From Otis tarda (Eukaryota; Chordata; Aves; Otidiformes; Otididae): a stretch of DNA of 64,000 nt. A program made the translations under genes and the position numbers. Positions 26,531 to 37,747 of the stretch are shown here, piece after piece (the first letter of the stretch is position 1; every line of letters begins with the position of its first letter). The stretch is taken from the NCBI GenBank assembly GCA_026413225.1, contig CM048560.1:11674001-11738000 (forward strand). The letters run 5' to 3'. The notes beneath the pieces were generated by a model. It did no database searches, had not been told where the DNA came from, and worked only from the letters and a program-made list of their open reading frames with translations.

Positions 26531-27439
26531 GGGTTCCTGATCCTTCTTAAGAAGGTGAAAGGCTCTGGCTAGCTGGGCACTGTAGAAGCAAGAGCAATCA
26601 GATTGTGAGAGACAATGTACACTGATATTTCTAAGGCAGATTCAAGTCAATTTCAGAATGGATAATTTTGAAAAAAAGTTAAATATAAATTACTTGCCTC
26701 TGAATGTAGTGTAGTCTCCTGTTGGGGCAGACAGCTGAGCAGTTGTTTTGGTTGAGGAATTCCATTCCTAACTTTCCCTAGTTGTCCCTGTTGTGCTGCT
26801 GCTGGAGGTTTCACCCCTCTCCAGAAGCTATGGAGCTTGGCTTCCAGATCCTGTCTGGAAGATGGACAAGGACTATCCAGAGCCAGGAAGCAGCTGGAGG
26901 TCAGGGTGGAAGTTTGGGGTTGGTGACAGTAGAAGGGATGAATGGGTACCTGTGGGAGAGTTAATTTAGGGAGGCTGGAGAGGCTGGAAACGTATGGAGT
27001 GACTCTTCCTCATGCTGTAGAAAGAAAGAAGCCTCTGCAGGAGCTAAACTGTTTTAAATATCAAAGAATGAATATGATCAAAACAATCTCCTCTGTTTCT
27101 CCTTCCCTGCAACTGTCTGTGGCATTAGATGGTTTTCTGCTCATCTGATGCCTGCTGGTTCAGTTCCGCCTGCTCTGGGACAGGCATTTTCCACCTTCCC
27201 AGTCCCCTCAGATCCTGCCGGTAGTTCCCTTTCAAACCAGTGCGGAGTATCCCATCCCAGGAGGAGGCAGAGACGTGTAATTAAAGAGCTTTGAGAAAGG
27301 CAGTTAGGGACAGAGAATGTGCCTGTGTTTGTGTCACTACAGGAAAATCCTTATAGCCAAGTTAGAGATGCGCTGGCTAAGTGTGTGATAATGTGAGTGG
27401 AAAATTGTTTGGGCCACTGAACTCACATTGGTGTCTGGT

Positions 27440-28260
27440 TGCTAGTGAAGTCCCTCTAGGATTGGGCCAGTACTGTTTAATGTCTTATTCATGGCTTGAA
27501 TGATGGGATGGAGCACACCACCAGCCAGTGTGTAGACAATACCAAATTTGGCTTAGTAGAGAATACACTGGAGGTCGGTGCTGCTGTTCGGAGGACCGAG
27601 ATGGGCTGGAGAAATGAGCTGAGAGGAGCCTCAGAAAGCTCCGTAAAGCCTAGTGCAAAGGCCTGCATCTGGGGTGGAATAACCCCTTGTAATGGTACAG
27701 ACTGGGAGCCGACTGCTTAATAAGCAGCTTTGCAAAAACAAACAAAACCAAAAAAAAACCCAAACCCAACCCGTCGGGGTCCAGGTGGACAAAAAGTTGC
27801 CCAGGAGCCAGTAGTGCGCTCAGGCAGCAAAGGCTGACGGCATCCCAGGCTGTGTTAGCAGGAGTGCAGCTGGCAGGGTGAAGGAAGGGATCCCAGCGCT
27901 TGTGGGACTGAGTGCTAGGTGTCCCCTTTGGGCTCCCCAGCACGAGGACAGCAGCATACAGGAGCAAATGCAATATGGCCACTGAGGTGGCCAGGGCTGG
28001 AGCATGGGCCAGACTCTTCTCAAAGGTGCACTGGGACAGGAGAGGGGCAACAGACACAAGTTGGAAGATGATAAATTCTGGCCAGATAAAAGGGGAAAAA
28101 AATTGCCATGAGTGATCTGGAACCAGATCTTGGAGAAGGGGTGACATGTCTGTTGTTAATGTTCAGGACTTGCTGGACAGAGCGCTGAGCACCTTACTTT
28201 CTGCAGGAGATTGGATTAGAGACCTCCAGAGGTCCCTTCCCACCTGCGTGGTTCTGCTTG
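27440..28260 (+). mobile_element. CR1 LINE, long degraded sense copy
   Basis: The sequence follows the end of CR1 ORF2 into the 3' UTR. It starts with an 'attgggccagtactgtttaa' block, a 'gaggtcggtgctgctgtt' region and the 'gtggacaaaaagttgcccag' block. Next come 'tttgggctccccagcacgag' and a 3' end at 28222-28241 reading acctccagaggtcccttccc. Many stops and indels make the reverse-transcriptase frame dead. An A/C-rich insertion lies at 27733-27775. The several short open frames seen here on both strands are remnants or antisense shadows of this element. Confidence 0.8.
27733..27775. repeat. A/C-rich low-complexity tract
   Basis: Runs of A with interspersed C (caaaaacaaacaaaacc, then A9, then cccaaacccaaccc) interrupt the CR1 copy at 27440-28260. 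Similar A/C tails occur at 38740-38787 and 53836-53866. They look like a decayed poly(A) tract or simple-repeat expansion. Confidence 0.8.
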
Positions 28261-29009
28261 GCAGCTGACGGTGTTAGGGTGAGACCGGCTTCTTCAGCTG
28301 ACAAGCACTAGCTTGTCACCCAGCCGTAAATAATTTGGTTGTTGAACTCTGTACCTGACTTCACTTTCCCAATGCCCCTTCTTGGGAAAGATGCTTTATT
28401 TTTTTTTATTACTCCAGACAGTTTTAGTGCTAAAATATTTCTTTAGATATTTTTTAAGCAAGGTGGCCTCTGGCTGCAATTAGTGTCCCGTTGGAAGAGC
28501 TGGCAGCATTACATAGCAACACTAAAGCAAATCATTCTACCTCATGGCATTATTACCTTGATCTGAAAATATCCCCAGGCTGCAATTTGTCACTAATATT
28601 GCCTTCAGCTAAACTTATCCATACAAAAAAAAAGGCGTTAATAGAGCTGCAGTTCTGGAGTTGCCATCACCATTTTTTGGGGATGAGTTATTATTTAGTA
28701 CATTTTATTGACCAAGCATGTAGAGTTCTTGGTCCTTGAAAAATGATGCAGTGGTTCATCATGGACTCCATAAATTGTCGGACTGTGTAGCAGCAATATC
28801 TTAGTCTCCTACGCCATAAGAAAGGAAGGTATTTCTGAAACACAGTAGGTACGTACTGCACTGAAGTGGGAACTGCATTATGTGGCTTGACTGATATGAA
28901 CATTTGGTTGTGATTGCCAGTGACAGAAAAACTGATAGGATGATACTGAGTTTCACTGCTGCTTTTGTGCTTTTGCTTGTTTTATGCTGTACTTAACATA
29001 ATTTGAATG

Positions 29010-29033
29010 CTGTGACAGTGACTGTGACAGTGA
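29010..29033. repeat. 12-bp tandem duplication
   Basis: The unit ctgtgacagtga occurs twice in a row. This is a short local duplication with no other visible role. Confidence 0.9.
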
Positions 29034-30057
29034 CATACTATAATACAATTCCACCTGAGACAATGCAGCTGGAATTAATAACCTGGAGAGGCAAGACTGA
29101 GGTGCTTTGTCATCAGCTGGCATTGGATAATATTTTTTGGCGGAAGTGCTAACAAACCCGGCAGTGGGAGCAAGCTACCCCGGCTCAGCTGATGCTTTGG
29201 GCCAGCACAGGGAGGGCAGGCGGGCTCTGTGGTCCCATGCAGCACTACAGAAAAGACAGTACCAGCATCACATCTGGTGTCTGTAAGCTGAATGATGACG
29301 TTCCCATTTGACAGCTGGGTCAGCTGAGGCTGGTATGCAGGGGCATGTGTAGTGTGAGAGGTATGTGTTCTCTCCACGTTTGTATCAAAATACCCTGGTC
29401 GTGCTGCCTCTTAGCGTTTCTTGGTAGCAGATTTCAGAGTGGAATTTGCTTACTTGCTGCCATTCTTTGGTGATGGAGTCTGACAGGGTCTCATTGGTCC
29501 AGCCTAGCGGATCTTAACTGGGATGTTGGGCACTGAAGGAAAAAATATGTTAAGGTGAAGAGCTTTAAAACTCGTAACTTACCTCTTGAATTGTGCCTTG
29601 AAGCCAACCGTAGCCATTGGAGAGCGCAGAGCATGTTTGTAATATGCTTGTGGAGTCATTACTGTTGTTGTTTTCATCCAAAAGATAAACCAGTTATCAA
29701 CTTCTAACAGAAAAGGGACTTCAGGCTTGTCTTCTCTTGTGCCAAAATATGGCTATTGATGATGGCTGATCCCAAAGTGCCACAGAGGTATGATGGTTTT
29801 GTGATCTATTGCTGGGACCTCTGTTGTCCTGTATCCACTGCTGCATCAAAAACACATTTAACCTATTCGGAAAGTCAGGCACAACAGGACCACTGCATTC
29901 TCCAGCCTCATGCTAATTAAAGAAACCAGCTAAAGTTAAGTTAATATATTGCAGTGGTTTTGGTCACAACTGAACTGTTGTTGAAAAGCTGAACCAAACT
30001 GAAATCTGTTGTTTGGAGGTGAGAATGCAGCTCAAATTGGGAGGAGATTGGTAGAGC

Positions 30058-30078
30058 TTTTTTTTTTTTTTTTTTTTT
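30058..30078. repeat. T21 homopolymer tract
   Basis: An uninterrupted run of T in intron B-C, followed by AAATAG. No flanking retrotransposon is recognisable. Confidence 0.95.
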
Positions 30079-32064
30079 AAATAGCTTTGTAAAATCACTC
30101 TTTGTGTGCAATTGATTCATAATGTTAGCTCTACTGGCAGGTATTTTTATTTTTTTAAATAGCTGAGGAATAGAGTTATAAAATCAGCTGTTACTCATGC
30201 TTTGCAAGTGGTTTCAGATTTGTGGTTCTTTTTAAATATGTTTGTCAATTTAAAGGACTGTGTTAAGAGACTAGCAAGAGAAATGAAATGACATAAGGGA
30301 GACTATGTAGCAGACTTTAAATTAGTAGCTTCTCTAGTCAATAATGCACATTTTTAAATGTGTTAAAATACCTGCGTGCGTGATAGGCTATGATGGCTTG
30401 TCAAAGAAGAGCTAGGCAGGGAGAAAGTGTATTCATATCAAGTTGGCAAGCTTAGACTAATCTGCATATTGAATAACTTTTAAAGTTCACTGTTTAACTA
30501 ACAGGAACATCTGTGATAATTCTGTGTGCTGTTGGGTCTCCAGTGGTGGAAGCCATTCTTTATTGTGTTTCTTTTTCTGTCTTTGTGTGAGAGCTAGATT
30601 TTATTTAACACTTAAGATTTTTTTTTAGTGCTTAGAGGCTGTGGATGCTGTACAAACCAGTCCTAGCCATGAAGTACATCTGCTGGTGCCCTGGAAGCAC
30701 AGGTGAAGCCATGCAGCTCCATCCCTGATGAACCATCCCTTGAAGCAAAACTGGGGAAGCCCTGGATGTCACTGCTCATCCAGTCCTAGGTTAAGCACCA
30801 CCTGGTTGTTACAGGCCAGTAGGCAAAGAAGGTGGCAGGGAGCTGGCAGGCACCTGTGGGAAGGTCTGCACGAGGAAGGTAGTTCTCTTGAGCCTCTGAG
30901 CCCCTGTTCTTGCAGGGAGCAGACGGGGAGGGAAAAGGAGGCTTGGGAGCCTTACGTGGCCTTTGGAACTGGCAGCCTGTGGTGTACTCGGTTGAGAATA
31001 GATGAACCCATATGGAAAAGCCTCCACAGGAGGGTAAGACATCACCTGTGCACAACTTGTGCTACATAGCCCTTTATTTTGAAGAGAGAGCACTAAAGCT
31101 CAAGGGAAGGAAAAAAAAAAAAGCCAACACCTTGGCTTAGTACGTGCTTGCAATATAGGCTGATTTTTTTTAAAAAGCATTTCTTTGGGTTTGTATAGGA
31201 TAGTGGTTTTGTCTATTCCCTGCCAAATGCAGAATAAGGATGTCAAGGAAGGACACAGTAGGTGGATATAATAAGATGGTGCAAGGATGGATGGGATAAT
31301 TAAGGGGGAAGGTAAAACCTAAAGGGTTAGTTCCCCTGCTGAAGTTAGTAGTCATAACACAACACACACACAAAGGAAAGGAAGTGCTCCTCCTATGACT
31401 AGCACTTCTCCGTGGTATAGTAACATCCAGTGTGGAAACATACAGAAACCAGGGTATTGGTACTGCTCAGAAGTGTAGCATCAATTCTGAATTTAGATGA
31501 GTTTAAAAAGCAAATCAGAAATTGCTTGTTCCTGTTGATTTCTATGTGCATTTTCGTGGTCTGTTAAAAATATAGGAAAATGGGCGAGTATATGTGGGAA
31601 GAAAAGAGAAAACTGGGTATGGATAATGCTTTCTTCTGTGTACAGAAACAGTCTGAATAAAAGCAGATGTATAATGGTCTTTTTTTGACATCAGCTACAT
31701 GGGGGTTCTCATTGGCAGTACAATATGAGCAGCTGTCAGGGAGTACTGTGATACAATTTGGTGCTTTCCTTTGAAATTCTCAGGCTGAGATTTCGCTGAA
31801 GTAAATTGTGATTTTTTTTGTTATCTACTGGAAGTGCTTTAACTGAGCATATATTCAGCTAAAAATACATAGTACTGCCTGAAAATTTGGCTCTTGAGGT
31901 ATGCCAAGTTAGGCACCCAAAATCAGTGGTACCTTTAGGGAAAAAAATGCGGACCTTTTCCATTCTCATTCATCTTGATCTTGGCTGTTAAAGTATAAAA
32001 CTTGCACTTTAGTCGTCTTTTTCCTGATCTTTTCTCCCCATTTTAATATGTGCCATTTCTACAG

Positions 32065-32108
32065 GGAAGAATGCGAAGCAGTCCATTTGTTGACCTGTTC
32101 CTCCGCAA
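32065..32108 (+). other. Candidate 44-bp cassette (poison-type) exon in intron B-C
   Basis: A good acceptor (a pyrimidine-rich stretch ending atttctacag) is followed 44 bp later by the near-perfect donor AA|gtgagt. In phase 0 the stretch reads GRMRSSPFVDLFLR. Forty-four is not a multiple of three. Inclusion between B and C would shift the frame and reach TAG at 37695-37697 inside exon C. If used, it would truncate the protein or send the mRNA to nonsense-mediated decay. It may equally be a pair of unused splice sites. Confidence 0.3.
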
Positions 32109-35100
32109 GTGAGTGTCATTGTTAGTACATCTCAGTTCATTGCCTGTCGCTGTGAGAGCTGTAGTGCAATTTTTATGTGCCAAATGCCTCATTTTGTTTG
32201 CTTTAAATTCCATTTTCTTTCCGTTTCATTTTAAACAGCTGTTTTCTAAATCCCTCCACAAATAGCAATTATGTTTTATAATGATGATCTTTGTCACTTA
32301 AGTTTTTAACTAGTGGTTTGATTCCCTGCTCTCAGCAATGTAAAACTGAGATAGCTCAACTGAAGTTTGAGTTGCAGTGGTATAAAACTGGTGTTGGCGA
32401 GTCAAAAAATCATGTTGTTTGTTTTACATGTTGGAGTTTTTGCACATTTCCAAGCATCTGGTATTACACTCCTCCACCCAAAGCAGCTCTGTTTAGTGTT
32501 TTATGTATTTTATCTTCTGCAGAAGATCCAAGTCCTGTGTTCTCTTACAATCTGCACCACAGGGGAAGATTTTAAAAGTGCCATTACAATTCCAAAAGAG
32601 ATGATGCTCAGCAGATGCAGAAATACCTACTTCTGGAGCCACAGAGGGACTTTCCCCACCACTGCTAGTGTGGTCAAGATCCCTATGGAATCCATAGCTG
32701 GCAGTGGGAGACTTTCGTCATCCAGGAGCCTTTCTGATCTGCCTGCCTTGTGATGGTTGGGCTGCAGTGTTTCTCCTGCTCTGTCTCAACCCTCAGCGAT
32801 ATTTCACCGGCAGAGAGATTACTTGAGTAGATCTTTATTTGCCCTGTGGCTAGAGGCTGCTTATTGGTCTGTTGGTTTTTGCTCTTCAGCTGATTGTACT
32901 TCACACTACTCCAGCGTGACTTTCTAGTTTTCAAGCCTATTTATTTTCACTTCAGCCTTCAAGGGATATATGGGAATGTGTTAAACCAGCTCTGCTTCTG
33001 GAGAAATCACAATGTGGAACTGAATCTTGGAGCACTGAGTGTATCCACCTACAGTGTTGTTTTTTGTCCCAGCCTCAGATGTTTATGACACCAAGGTTTT
33101 GTCTGTTTTTGGTGGAGCGAGTCTCAAAACTTAACCCTGCTAATGTGCAATTTGGGCAGTATGCGCCATTTTAAACCAAATGTCATCCGGCTAACAGCCT
33201 GCCTGCTGAGCAGCTCATTTGTCAAGGTTTGCTTGGTTTTTTTGGTAAGGGAGTTTTGTATTCGTAGCTGAGATGAAGCTGTGTTGTAATTTATTTCACC
33301 TGGTGCTTGGTTAGGTGTCTAAAGCCTTAACTCCAGTTATGGTTTACTTCTGGTAATGTAAATTGTGTAGCTTTTTCATGAGTCTTTACTCCTTTCTTCG
33401 CATTTTTTTAGAAGGAACTTCTCCACTTTTTCTCTCTTCTGCAGTTCTTACATATTCAGAAGTAGTATTCGGATTACCAGCATCACTTGAATGAAGCCAT
33501 TTCCTATTAAACAAATAAAAGTATGAAATAGTCTCTTGATACTTCCCTATATAAGCTTTCATGCTAAGCCAACCCTGTCTGGAGCCTTGAGTCACACTTG
33601 AGATGTTGGCATTTGGAGTGAGGTTTGCAGTGATCTGGAGTCCAGTCCAAGTTTTCTATCTACAGCCATATGTGATGAATCAGCAGCATTTTGTCTGAGT
33701 CAAGAAATGTAATTTATTGCTGAAAGACCTTTTTTTTTTTGTCTGTCTAACGATAGGATGATTTTCTGAATATTTAGGCAGAGCAATTTTTGATTAAAAA
33801 TACTTTTGCCAGTGATATGCTACTTGAATTATGATCTGCGGGCATCAGAGATTAAACACTTGCTCCAGGGAGCTCTCTGGAATGCAGCCTGTTAAAAGGA
33901 TGCATTATGCTGCAAATTATTAAATATTGATTTCTGTAACAGTCTGCAGGCATCAATGAATTTAGCAATATACTGGTAAATAATATGAAAAAGATTAATG
34001 TCTCAACAGAAAAAGTAATTACAAATATGTTTAATGATTGTGGTGTGAATTAGATTTGTGGATACCAAGGCAGACTCAACTTTGGCCTCTTGTTGAGCAT
34101 CCAAAAAACACCTAGATGATATTGCCACCTAGGACTTCTGCAGCTGAAGTTCCCAAAGTTTCCAGGGTTGCATGAACTGTGTTGGATGTGGGATGTTTGG
34201 CTTTGGAGATCACAGCTGCATGTCGGAGGAAGCAAGGCTTGTTCTTTAGAGTTTGCATTCTTCTGCATCACTCGGGTTTCCTGGCAGCCTGCTCTGAGAC
34301 AGCTCAGTTAAGCACAGTTTAGCCTCTATAGCAAAACTGTTGCTTGCAAGTCGTTTGCAGCAGTGATGGTTTCTTTACAATGGTTTAGAGAAGTTGTTAC
34401 TGCAAAGTGTTTGCTCTCAGCATTCATTATGGAATTACTTCTCCACAGAGATTATAAATTTGAATTTGTCATTACTTTTTCTCTCAGTGTAAGTCTTTTA
34501 GAGCAATAACTTCCTCCAGAAGAATCAAGGAAATGGATTTCATTGTCTTAAATTTTGTGTGGAGGGAAAGACAATTTTTGTATGTTATCCTTGAGCATAT
34601 CCTTGAGCATATCCACGTGAGGCACATTTTTTACTTGCTGCTTCACTTTTTTCATGGGACAAAATTAATGCTCTTCTGCAGATGTTAGTCTTTAAATTTT
34701 ACTAGGAGGCATGACAGCATCTGGGTCCTCAGGTCAATGAAAATGAGCAGGCAGCTTTAGCTGCAGCTTGCAAATTTGTCTTGAATTTTGAGAGGTTTAT
34801 GTAGCAGCAGCAGTGGAACTGCTCATCGCATCTAAAAGCATCTCTTTGTGAACTGTTGTTGGTACTAAATGAATAGGAAAAGGTACTGTATTTGGGGAAA
34901 ATGTAGAGGTACGATTTGGGCTTTGGTTTCCTTGACTGCAAATACAGCTGAAATACCAGCTGTGACATCACTGTGATGAGTGACCTAAAAAAATGTATGC
35001 CATTGACCTCAAAGTCACAAAATGCGTAGTTTAGTTAAAGATCAATAAATGCTTATGAGAAGCTTGAGTGAAGGATGAGATTGGGGGAAAGAAGCTGGCT

Positions 35101-37131
35101 GATATAGATAGCCATTCATCTCTTAAGGGCGGGTGTGTCTGAGTGAAAGCCCATCAACCCTGGGTCATGTCCAGACCATCCTTGTGACCAAATCCATGGC
35201 ATGCAGCCATACAATCCATTGTCCCGTCCTTGCCTTGAATGTTTCTTCGTTTTTACGGTTTTTGCTAAGATATCGCAAGGATATTTGTAGTACATTAGTT
35301 TTTACTGTGTTCTGCTTTATTCTCCGTGCTGCAATAACATCAGTCTTGCAAGGCCCATATAAAGGATGCCAGAGGGTACTGGCATCCAGGAACAGTGTCT
35401 TCAGTTTCTCGGGGCAGAAACTCAAATGGCTATTGCAGGCTGCCTAACACTGTCACGGCGCGTTCCAGCTAGGCTGAAAACTGTCCTCCTGGAATGAGCG
35501 GTCTAGTCATCCCATTACTCATTTATGACTGAAACGATCCAGCACACAATTGCTGGCCTGGTATTTCTGAGGGTGGTAATACCTTAGTGAAAGGTGACGA
35601 TACCCTAAGTACATGAGTCAGATGAATATTTTGCAATAAGCTGTTCAAGTTTTTTTGCATAACTAATGGAGCAGTTTAAAACAAACAAAAAAAAAGAAAG
35701 ATAAAAACCACAGACCCCCCGCCCCGGAAATGCAAAAGATCCTGAAAGGCTTGAGATCAGGAGACTGCTCAGAAAGCTTTGATTGTTGTTAAGGTCAGTT
35801 AACTCCAACAGATCATTTACAGGTTCGGTGAAGTTTCAGAACCATATCCTTTCAGTTGTGGTGTCAAAGCAAGTGCTATGGCTTTTTGAATGTTCAGGAA
35901 CTCCTCTAGTGAGACTGAAACTAAAGATGATTACTATCTTTTTACTAAAATTTTTTTTTTGAAGGCTTAAAATGAAAAGCTCCCCTTTCCAACCTTCAGC
36001 CCTCTTTAGCTGTCACAAGATGTGTTCATACTGCAATCACACACAGCTCATGACATTACAAAGCTACTTTAAAATCAAGTAATTTAGCTGTTGCCTGGAT
36101 ATTTAATCAACTTTTTGTCTGGGTTTTATTGCCAGCATCGGATCCCATAATGTAAGCTGTTTTTGCTGCAGATATACCTGTGGAAAAAAAGGAGAAAAGA
36201 GAAAAGGAGACAGAAACCCATTCTTCCACCTTTCATATACCAGCTGAGCTTGAAGCTAGCAGAGTCATGAAGCGTAATGCCAAGTGTCAGTTGCGCAAAC
36301 AAATGTGTAATAATTGTATTTTGGATCCAGCAGTGTTATAGAGCAAACTGCTCATAATTTCCAGCAGTTACTCTTGCAAAATGTGTTCCTTTCTTTGATT
36401 TCTTTATCTTCAAGTTATATCTGCAGAATAAAATTGCGAAGTCAACTCAGCTCATGCTTTGCAGTTACTTAAATTATATGTTATCTAGTAAGTAATTAAA
36501 CCCAACAAAGCTAGCAGAAGATAGTTGTCTGTATAAGATGGGTTTAACTGGTATTGATCTGATCCTTATCATTCTCTTTGATACCATATACTGTGTGTGT
36601 CATCTTAGAAAGTTGCCTTTGGCATCAGATTGGTGTTAAAATTGCTAGTTTCAAATATATGGCCAGTACTGAAATTGTTAAACTGGTAAGCTCTGGTTTA
36701 TATGTAATTTGTTCAACTATCATTCTTTCCAAGACCTTTTGTTTTACTCATATATAAATACTTAGTCTTGGAATGTCTCTTTCTTCGTAGAAATGTGTGC
36801 ATACATGTGTGTTACATATATATTTATGAAAAAATAATTATTTGTATAGCTAGAACATAACATCTCTCCTTCAGGTACTCTCAGGTAAAGAGAGGGATTC
36901 CTCATGCAGCAGATCAGACAATTTATAAAATACATGACATTTTTAGAGGGAGTTCTTCCATGCTATTTCAGAGCATCAGAGATCATCTCAGTTTGAGGGT
37001 TTTGAATAAGGGATGAAAGGTTTTGGGGAAGGAGGCAGAGAGGACTGGAGATACTGGAGTTCTGAGTTTTCAGCAGGCATGGGAGCAGCATGGGAAGGAG
37101 GTATGCTGGGCTAGTGGAGGTACCTGTGTAT

Positions 37132-37187
37132 CACAGTTGGGGTCATTACTATTGACTATGAGGAGACCCAGTCAATGACCAACTGTG
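37132..37187. repeat. Imperfect inverted repeat (hairpin)
   Basis: The left arm cacagttggggtcatt (37132-37147) pairs with the right arm caatgaccaactgtg (37173-37187), about 15 bp with one bulged G and a loop of about 25 nt. It lies 470 bp before exon C. Arm length and loop size are at the low end for a microRNA precursor, and no flanking stem extension is evident. Confidence 0.7.
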
Positions 37188-37660
37188 TAAGTTTTAGCTA
37201 AGAGAAGGCCGTACATGACCTGGAAGAGAAAAAGATGTTTAGACCTTACAGCCTTGATAAATGTGAGTAAATGGACAGATGAAAAAAATACTCTTGGAGA
37301 AACATAGCTTATTTTCATAGTCAAGAAGCGTAGAATATTTGAAGATGGTCATCCATCTAGGCCTTAATGTATCAGAATTATGGCTCTTTGATCTCTCAAA
37401 ACAATATGGAAACTCACATTTATTTATGTAAAGCTGAGGGTGTTTGTGCGTTTGAGGTGAGGAATAAATCGGTGATGCTGGGAAAAGTGCTTCACATCAT
37501 TTTTTCTGCAGCTGGTTTTACAATGTTCTTGTAAAGTGATCCACTGTTGCCCTATGTACCACTGACACTGTTCTTGTAATTTAGACCAAATACATGTTTC
37601 CTTTAGTTAACAAGTGACCAATGTTACCTGGTTTTCTTTCCTTTGTCTCCTTTCCCCTAG

Positions 37661-37747
37661 CTGCTACAGCTTCTGGAGTCTGAAACCATGCAACTAGAAG
37701 CCTTTCTGGAGTGGAAGCAACTGGAAGCAGTTTATTGGCAGTGGATG
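37661..37747 (+). CDS. Exon C, short helical coding exon of the same gene
   Basis: This exon is 87 bp (29 codons), phase 0 at both ends, with a strong acceptor (tttcccctag) and donor ATG|gtaatg. It encodes residues 91-119: LLQLLESETMQLEAFLEWKQ followed by LEAVYWQWM. The pattern of Leu, Phe and Trp every three to four positions between Glu and Gln suggests an amphipathic helix. Three of 29 residues are Trp, as in the Trp-rich exon A. A reading frame happens to stay open past the donor to about 37894, but the strong gtaatg donor and the in-frame join to exon D make splicing the better reading. Function unknown. Confidence 0.8.

Larger units (their letters stand above)
16318..37660 (+). other. 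Intron B-C, 21.3 kb
   Basis: Identified contents are an antisense CR1 3' end (16881-17110), a MIR-like element in sense (about 24735-24870), a second in antisense (about 26435-26530), and a long sense CR1 (27440-28260). There is also a T21 tract (30058-30078), a candidate 44-bp exon (32065-32108) and an imperfect hairpin (37132-37187). The stretch 23390-23670 is purine-rich on this strand and may be an old unclassified repeat. Between these I see only ordinary AT-rich intron sequence. Confidence 0.65.

Noticed and set aside
27650..28147. 165-codon minus-strand open frame with hydrophobic segments
   Set aside because: It lies antisense within a CR1 LINE copy. The apparent membrane segments come from the reverse complement of the element.
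30916..31033. 118-bp stretch with good acceptor (ttcttgcag) and donor (AGG|gtaaga)
   Set aside because: In phase 0 after exon B it reaches TGA inside the stretch. Its length plus that of the 44-bp candidate is a multiple of three, but the stop rules out a coding pair.
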